In this document: positions 58,992 to 64,000 of the stretch, piece after piece
Position numbering within the stretch: the stretch's first letter is position 1
Layout: every line of letters starts with the position of its first letter
Source: Aliiroseovarius sediminilitoris
GTDB lineage: Bacteria; Pseudomonadota; Alphaproteobacteria; Rhodobacterales; Rhodobacteraceae
DNA: 64,000 nucleotides
Assembly: GCF_900109955.1 (NCBI RefSeq)
Contig: NZ_FOJB01000001.1
Span: 806,001-870,000 of the forward strand
Reading direction: 5' to 3'
Program-made: the position numbers and the translations under genes
The notes under the pieces: model-generated
Seen by the model: the letters and a program-made list of their open reading frames with translations, nothing else
The model's database searches: none
Told to the model about the DNA's origin: nothing

Positions 58992-59507
58992 GTGTTTAGT
59001 CAGAGTATCAACACTCCAACTGGTTCTTATCAAGTTTTTGCCGAGATTGTTATGGACCGCGTTCATGAAGGCGAAGTTGTCACCGATCTATCCTTCATTT
59101 GGACGGAGGATGGCGAAGATCGAACTGCAAGCTTTCAGGTTCGCGCTGAGGGAGAGACGGGCCTGATTGGCCTGTATCATGACGATGAAAATTTAGGTGA
59201 GCTTCAGCTGAATGGCGGTTCCGAAGATGCGCCCGACGAAGCGGCGTTGGACGAGGCTTTTGCAACTGCGGACCAACTTGCAACGGTTGTTGGCGCAGTA
59301 GATCCGGTGGTCGGTTGCCTAATAAAAGGCGCGACCGCGAGTGTGATCAAGCAAACGGTAAAATGCTGGCGTGCAACCAATCAAAAAGACACGATCAGGC
59401 AAAGGGCAACGGATGCAGCAAATTGCGTAAGGCAGGCGGGCTGGTCAGTGGCCTGGAGCTTTGTTCGCCGTGTTGGGCTTTGTTTGGTTACACTTGGTTT
59501 GGATTGA
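58992..59507 (+). CDS. Orphan AT-rich hypothetical protein
   Basis: 171 residues from a GTG at 58992 with GGGAGACGAG upstream; not recognised. Residues 1-80 look beta-rich and acidic (FSQSINTPTGSYQVFAEIVM, DLSFIWTEDGEDRTASFQVR); residues about 95-171 are helical, basic and hydrophobic at the end, with three Cys (PVVGCLIKGATASVIKQTVK, VSYWR-free, CVRQAGWSVAWSFVRR). Base composition is visibly AT-richer than the flanks. A -10-like TAGAAT lies at 58953-58958. A terminator follows at 59531-59551. It may be a recent acquisition. Confidence 0.6.
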   Translation: MFSQSINTPTGSYQVFAEIVMDRVHEGEVVTDLSFIWTEDGEDRTASFQVRAEGETGLIGLYHDDENLGELQLNGGSEDAPDEAALDEAFATADQLATVVGAVDPVVGCLIKGATASVIKQTVKCWRATNQKDTIRQRATDAANCVRQAGWSVAWSFVRRVGLCLVTLGLD

Positions 59508-59524
59508 GGTAGGAAGTTTCCGAT

Positions 59525-59555
59525 AAAAAAGCCTGCGCGATCTGCGCAGGCTTTC
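59525..59555. terminator. Bidirectional terminator between the orphan gene and ppaC
   Basis: GCCTGCGC (59531-59538), loop GATCT, GCGCAGGC (59544-59551). An A-run precedes and a T-run follows, so it can stop transcription from either side. Confidence 0.9.
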
Positions 59556-59578
59556 TCATTTCATATGCCCAATCTGTT

Positions 59579-60499
59579 TTAAACAGCCAAGTGCGGAATT
59601 ATCTGCTTCTTCCGGCTCATCACACCCGGCAGGACAACCACGTCACCGTCAACCTTCGCGCCGAAGCTCTTTTCAGCCACGGTTTTCACCAGATCGTTGG
59701 GGACCAGCAGGGTTGCTTCCTCTTTCAGGATGTCCACGACGAACAGAAGCACCTGATCGACGCCGTCCTCGGCCTCGACGGTTTTGAATGTCTCCATCAG
59801 GCTGGCCTTGCGGTTCAGCGGGATTTCCGGCGCGGTGGTTTCCAGTACGCTGACGCGGAATTTCTTGCCGGCGACTTCGTATTCTTTCGAGTCCATGCGG
59901 ATCAACTCGGCGTCCGAGAACTCCGACACGTCCGACTTGGCGGCGAACATCTCGGCGGCATAGTCGGACACGTTAACGCCAAGATCAGCGGCCAGCGCGG
60001 CCACGACTTCGCGGTCGCGGTCGGTGGTGGTGGGCGAGCGGAATTCAAGCGTGTCAGACAGGATGCAGGTCAGGGCCGCCCCTTTGATGTTGTCGGGCAT
60101 CTTGGCCGCGTCATCGCCCATCAGGTCATACATGATGGTCGCGGTGCAGGCGAGCGGACGGATGGTGATGTCAATCGGGCCTTTGGTTTCCAGGCCGCCG
60201 ACCAGCTTGTGGTGGTCGATGATTGCCTGCACGTCTGCGCCATTGATGTTGGCAGGCAGTTCGGCCGGGTTGTTGGTGTCGACGATGACGCAGGGCTGGT
60301 CGTCAGCCACGTCCTCGATAATATCAAGCATGTCAAAGTCCCAGCGCTTCAACATGAAGGCGGCTTCGGTGTTGGGCTGGCCCAGCAATACTGGCTTGGC
60401 GTCCACGCCTCGCACCTCATTCAGATACCAGGCCCAGACCAGCGGCGAGCCGGTCGAGTCGGTGTCGGGCGATTTGTGGCCGAAAACAAGAGTGGTCAT
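59579..60499 (-). CDS. ppaC: Manganese-dependent inorganic pyrophosphatase
   Basis: 306 residues. Family II pyrophosphatase of the DHH superfamily, hydrolysing PPi to drive biosynthesis. DHH motifs TTLVFGHKSPDTDSTGSPLV, CVIVDTNNPAEL and VQAIIDHHKLVGG, and a C-terminal DHHA2 domain. This family is less common in Alphaproteobacteria than family I. Divergent from the DUF2161 gene. Confidence 0.93.
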   Translation of the reverse strand: MTTLVFGHKSPDTDSTGSPLVWAWYLNEVRGVDAKPVLLGQPNTEAAFMLKRWDFDMLDIIEDVADDQPCVIVDTNNPAELPANINGADVQAIIDHHKLVGGLETKGPIDITIRPLACTATIMYDLMGDDAAKMPDNIKGAALTCILSDTLEFRSPTTTDRDREVVAALAADLGVNVSDYAAEMFAAKSDVSEFSDAELIRMDSKEYEVAGKKFRVSVLETTAPEIPLNRKASLMETFKTVEAEDGVDQVLLFVVDILKEEATLLVPNDLVKTVAEKSFGAKVDGDVVVLPGVMSRKKQIIPHLAV

Positions 60500-60606
60500 T
60501 TTGGTTTATCCGTCTTTGATTCAAAGCTGTTTGCGCGACTTATAAGAGCGAGGTAGCGGCTTGTCACGGGTTGTTCGCCCCGGCGTTTTGTCGCTAAGGT
60601 TTGCGT

Positions 60607-61260
60607 ATGTCGAAACCTGCCGAAACCGATCTGTATGCGCCTGTGAAAGCTTGGCTGGAAGGGGTGGGTTATGAGGTGAAATCCGAGGTCGGGCCAGCGG
60701 ATGTGATGGCGATCCGTGATGGCGAGCCGCCGGTGATTGTCGAACTGAAAGCCGGGTTTTCCCTGACTTTGCTGCAACAGGCTGTCGCACGGCAGGCTGT
60801 CACCGATCTGGTCTATGTGGCCGTACCGCGCTGGTCGGGGAAACCTGGATGGCGGTCGTTCAAAGGCAATCTGGGGCTGTGTCGGCGGCTTGGGTTGGGG
60901 GTTCTGTCGGTGCGCCTGAAAGAAGGGCTGGTGCAGGTCCATGCTGATCCCGGCCCGTTTCAGCCACGAAAATGCAAGGTCAAGACGGCTCGCTTGCTGT
61001 CCGAGTTCGCCCGCCGCGATGGTGATCCCAACACGGGTGGCACAAACGGAAAGCTGGTGACGGCCTATCGGCAGGACGCCGAGAAACTGGCCGCCTGTCT
61101 TGCGAAAGAGGGGCCGATGAAAGGGGCTGCTCTTGCCAAGGCAACCGGCGTCACAACTGCGACGCGTATGATGGCAATCAATCACTATGGCTGGTTCGAG
61201 CGGGTCGAGCGCGGCATTTACGGTTTGACCGACGAAGGGCGCGCAGCGCTTCAAAATTAA
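60607..61260 (+). CDS. DUF2161 protein with PD-(D/E)XK-like motif
   Basis: 217 residues from the ATG at 60607 (an upstream TTG is possible). VGPADVMAIRDGEPPVIVEL followed by KAGFSLTLLQQAVA places Asp and ELK as in a PD-(D/E)XK nuclease core. Residues about 130-217 resemble a winged-helix region (ATGVTTATRMMAIN, HYGWFERVERGIYGLTDEGR). Annotated in databases as putative phosphodiesterase; activity unproven. Confidence 0.83.
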   Translation: MSKPAETDLYAPVKAWLEGVGYEVKSEVGPADVMAIRDGEPPVIVELKAGFSLTLLQQAVARQAVTDLVYVAVPRWSGKPGWRSFKGNLGLCRRLGLGVLSVRLKEGLVQVHADPGPFQPRKCKVKTARLLSEFARRDGDPNTGGTNGKLVTAYRQDAEKLAACLAKEGPMKGAALAKATGVTTATRMMAINHYGWFERVERGIYGLTDEGRAALQN

Positions 61261-61341
61261 TCCGACTTTTTTGATCGGGATCAATTCCCATCCCTCTGAT
61301 TCTCGATTAACAGCGGATCGGAATGATCAGGAGCTTTGTTC

Positions 61342-62466
61342 ATGCGCGTGTTTCTAACCTTGGTTCTTATGGTCGGGCTGGTGTCACCTGCCGCCGCTTT
61401 CGACAGCCTTGAAGACTTGGGCGAAGCGTTGTTTTTCGATGTGAACCTGTCAAAGAACCGGACGCAATCCTGCGCGACGTGCCACGACCCGGATTACGGC
61501 TTTGTCGATCCGCGCGAAACGGACGCCGGGCGTGCGGTGTCGTTGGGGGATGACGGTGAAAGCCTTGGCGACCGTTCCGCTCCGACGGCGGCCTATGCAA
61601 AGTTCACGCCTGAGTTTGAGCAGTTGGACAAAAAGGCCTGGCGCGGCGGCATGTTCTGGGATGGGCGCGCCGCCGGGCTTGCAGGGCAGGCGGGTGGGCC
61701 GCCCCTTAACCCGATCGAGATGGGGATGCCGGACGAGGCATCGGTCGTCGCGCGGCTGTCTGAGAATGCGGATTATGTTACATCGTTCATATCGCTGTTC
61801 GGTGACGCGATCTGGGATGATGATAGCGCCACGTATGACGCCATGACCCAAGCTATCGCGTCGTTTGAACGCACGGATTTCTTTTCGCCGTTCGACAGTA
61901 AGTATGATCGTTTTCTGCGCGGTGAGGCGGAATTGACGGATCAAGAGGAACTAGGACGCGTATTGTTCTTTTCCGAGCAGTTCACCAATTGCAACCTGTG
62001 TCACCAGTTGCGTCCCTCGCCCATCGCCGAGGATGAGACCTTCACCAACTATGAATACCATAACATCGGGACACCCGTGAACGCCGATGTGCGCGCTGCG
62101 AATGGTGTTGAGGGACCGGATCTTGGCTTGTTGGCGAACCCCGCTATCGACACCGCTGATGCGGGTGGGCGCTACAAGGTGCCGACGCTGCGCAATGTCG
62201 CAGTTACCGGACCATACATGCACAATGGCGTGTTCAAGGACCTACGCACCGTTGTTCTGTTCTACAACAAGTACAACACGCTGGACAAAGACCGGCAGAT
62301 CAACCCCGAGACCGGTAAACCTTGGGTGATGCCGGAAATTCCGCAGAATCTGGCGGTGACAGAGTTGATCCATGGACCCGCGCTGGACGACAAACGCATT
62401 GATGCGCTGGTCGCGTTTATGAAGGCGCTGACAGATGCCCGGTATGAACATTTGCTGGAAGAGTAA
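61342..62466 (+). CDS. Di-heme cytochrome-c peroxidase/MauG-family protein
   Basis: 374 residues from the ATG at 61342, AGGAG upstream. Signal peptide MRVFLTLVLMVGLVSPAAAF; two heme c sites, QSCATCHDPDYG and TNCNLCHQLRPS. Other motifs are GGMFWDGRAAGLAGQAGGPP, YKVPTLRNVAVTGPYMHNG and MVQA-free IDALVAFMKAL. Periplasmic; reduces hydrogen peroxide or oxidises a partner protein. Note that the ccm genes in the window provide the heme attachment system. Confidence 0.93.
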   Translation: MRVFLTLVLMVGLVSPAAAFDSLEDLGEALFFDVNLSKNRTQSCATCHDPDYGFVDPRETDAGRAVSLGDDGESLGDRSAPTAAYAKFTPEFEQLDKKAWRGGMFWDGRAAGLAGQAGGPPLNPIEMGMPDEASVVARLSENADYVTSFISLFGDAIWDDDSATYDAMTQAIASFERTDFFSPFDSKYDRFLRGEAELTDQEELGRVLFFSEQFTNCNLCHQLRPSPIAEDETFTNYEYHNIGTPVNADVRAANGVEGPDLGLLANPAIDTADAGGRYKVPTLRNVAVTGPYMHNGVFKDLRTVVLFYNKYNTLDKDRQINPETGKPWVMPEIPQNLAVTELIHGPALDDKRIDALVAFMKALTDARYEHLLEE

Positions 62467-62554
62467 GCCAAGTGAAACCGGTCAATTGGTTGCTCATGTC
62501 GGCTGACTGTGTAATTGGCTGTGCAATGTCGATCCAAATTTCTGATCCGACTGC

Positions 62555-62583
62555 TTGACAGCCCGAGGATGACTCCCTAACTC
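62555..62583 (+). promoter_or_regulatory. Promoter of groES-groEL
   Basis: TTGACA (62555-62560), 17-base spacer, TAACTC (62578-62583). CTTGACA and CCCTAACT are also compatible with an alphaproteobacterial RpoH promoter. Confidence 0.65.
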
Positions 62584-62590
62584 TGCGCCG

Positions 62591-62617
62591 TTAGCACTCG
62601 CATCCGGTGAGTGCTAA
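62591..62617. promoter_or_regulatory. CIRCE operator (HrcA binding site)
   Basis: TTAGCACTC-N9-GAGTGCTAA, an exact match to the consensus. It lies just downstream of the -10 element and 34 bases upstream of groES, so HrcA would block transcription when not heat-stressed. Confidence 0.97.
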
Positions 62618-62651
62618 GAGAACTGAAACTGAGCTTAGGGAGTCTCAGCAA

Positions 62652-62939
62652 ATGGCATTTACACCACTGCATGACCGCGTGTTGGTCCGCCGCGTCGAAA
62701 GCGACGAGAAAACAGCAGGCGGCCTGATCATTCCGGAAAGCGCCAAAGAAAAACCGGCCGAAGGTCTGGTTATTGCCGTAGGCGCTGGCGCCAAAGACGA
62801 CGACGGTGATCGTATCGCCATGGACGTCAAGGAAGGCGACAAAATCCTTTTCGGCAAATGGTCCGGCACCGAAGTCACCATCGACGGTGAAGAGCTGCTG
62901 ATCATGAAAGAATCCGACATCATGGGCATCATTGCCTGA
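62652..62939 (+). CDS. groES: Co-chaperonin GroES
   Basis: 95 residues from the ATG at 62652. Signature [20 protein letters not shown] and [20 protein letters not shown] with mobile loop region; C-terminal [21 protein letters not shown] upstream as ribosome binding site. The longer frame from 62607 covers the CIRCE and is rejected. Confidence 0.98.
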   Translation: MAFTPLHDRVLVRRVESDEKTAGGLIIPESAKEKPAEGLVIAVGAGAKDDDGDRIAMDVKEGDKILFGKWSGTEVTIDGEELLIMKESDIMGIIA

Positions 62940-62979
62940 TCGTCTGACCGATTTACACGTATTTCCAGGAGTAAGCTAA

Positions 62980-64000
<1,021 letters not shown>

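Overview
The window is chromosomal DNA of an alphaproteobacterium, most probably Rhodobacterales (Roseobacter/Rhodobacter group). Grounds: GC-rich coding sequence, dense operons with 1-8 base overlaps, and combinations typical of that group: a five-gene F1-ATPase operon without F0 genes, ccmABCDG beside secDF/yajC, a Hint-domain protein, an H-type lectin, DUF1223, DUF2125, DUF2161 and TIGR01459 proteins, and CtrA-like TTAA-N7-TTAA boxes at flagellar genes. No rRNA, tRNA, CRISPR or prophage was recognised. The assignment rests on protein content, not on a marker-gene comparison.

Region by region. 1-9.6 kb is a flagellar cluster with two divergent arms. Leftward run fliL, a membrane-anchored protein, a motE-like gene, motA, a large exported AMIN/TPR-like protein and flhA (cut by the window edge). 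Rightward run fliF-fliH-fliN-fliP, all overlapping. 9.6-16 kb holds an FMN L-lactate dehydrogenase with a candidate palindromic operator, a Hint-domain protein, rpsD behind a strong promoter and structured leader, hisC-tyrA and an extensin-like protein. 16-18.9 kb is an AT-richer accessory islet with a decayed IS110-type transposase and two orphan genes; the second looks like a leukocidin/hemolysin-type beta-pore-forming protein. 18.9-27.3 kb has serS, yajC, a fused secDF, a TauE/SafE permease, a Mth938-like protein and the cytochrome c biogenesis genes ccmA-B-C-D-G.

27.6-36.3 kb carries acnA, a DUF1223 protein, an LpxL-like acyltransferase, fliG (away from the main cluster), a small secreted Cys-rich peptide, purB and a DUF2125 protein. 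36.4-45 kb has chaC, an ExbB/MotA-like plus MotB/OmpA-like pair resembling a non-flagellar stator, clpA, gloB and two methyltransferases. 45.2-50.1 kb is atpHAGDC. 50.2-58.8 kb has an MFS exporter, an H-type lectin, prs, a DsbA-type isomerase with an alpha/beta hydrolase, a threonine aldolase, a YcgN-like protein, a Dabb protein, ribF, a MaoC dehydratase and a HAD phosphatase. 58.9-64 kb has an orphan AT-rich gene, a Mn-dependent pyrophosphatase, a DUF2161 protein, a di-heme peroxidase, and groES-groEL (groEL cut by the edge) behind a perfect CIRCE operator.

The best candidates for undescribed biology are the pore-former-like islet (16.8-18.4 kb), the stand-alone stator-like pair (37.0-40.0 kb) and the large motor-associated protein between motA and flhA. 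Functions were inferred from sequence motifs read by eye; no database search was run.
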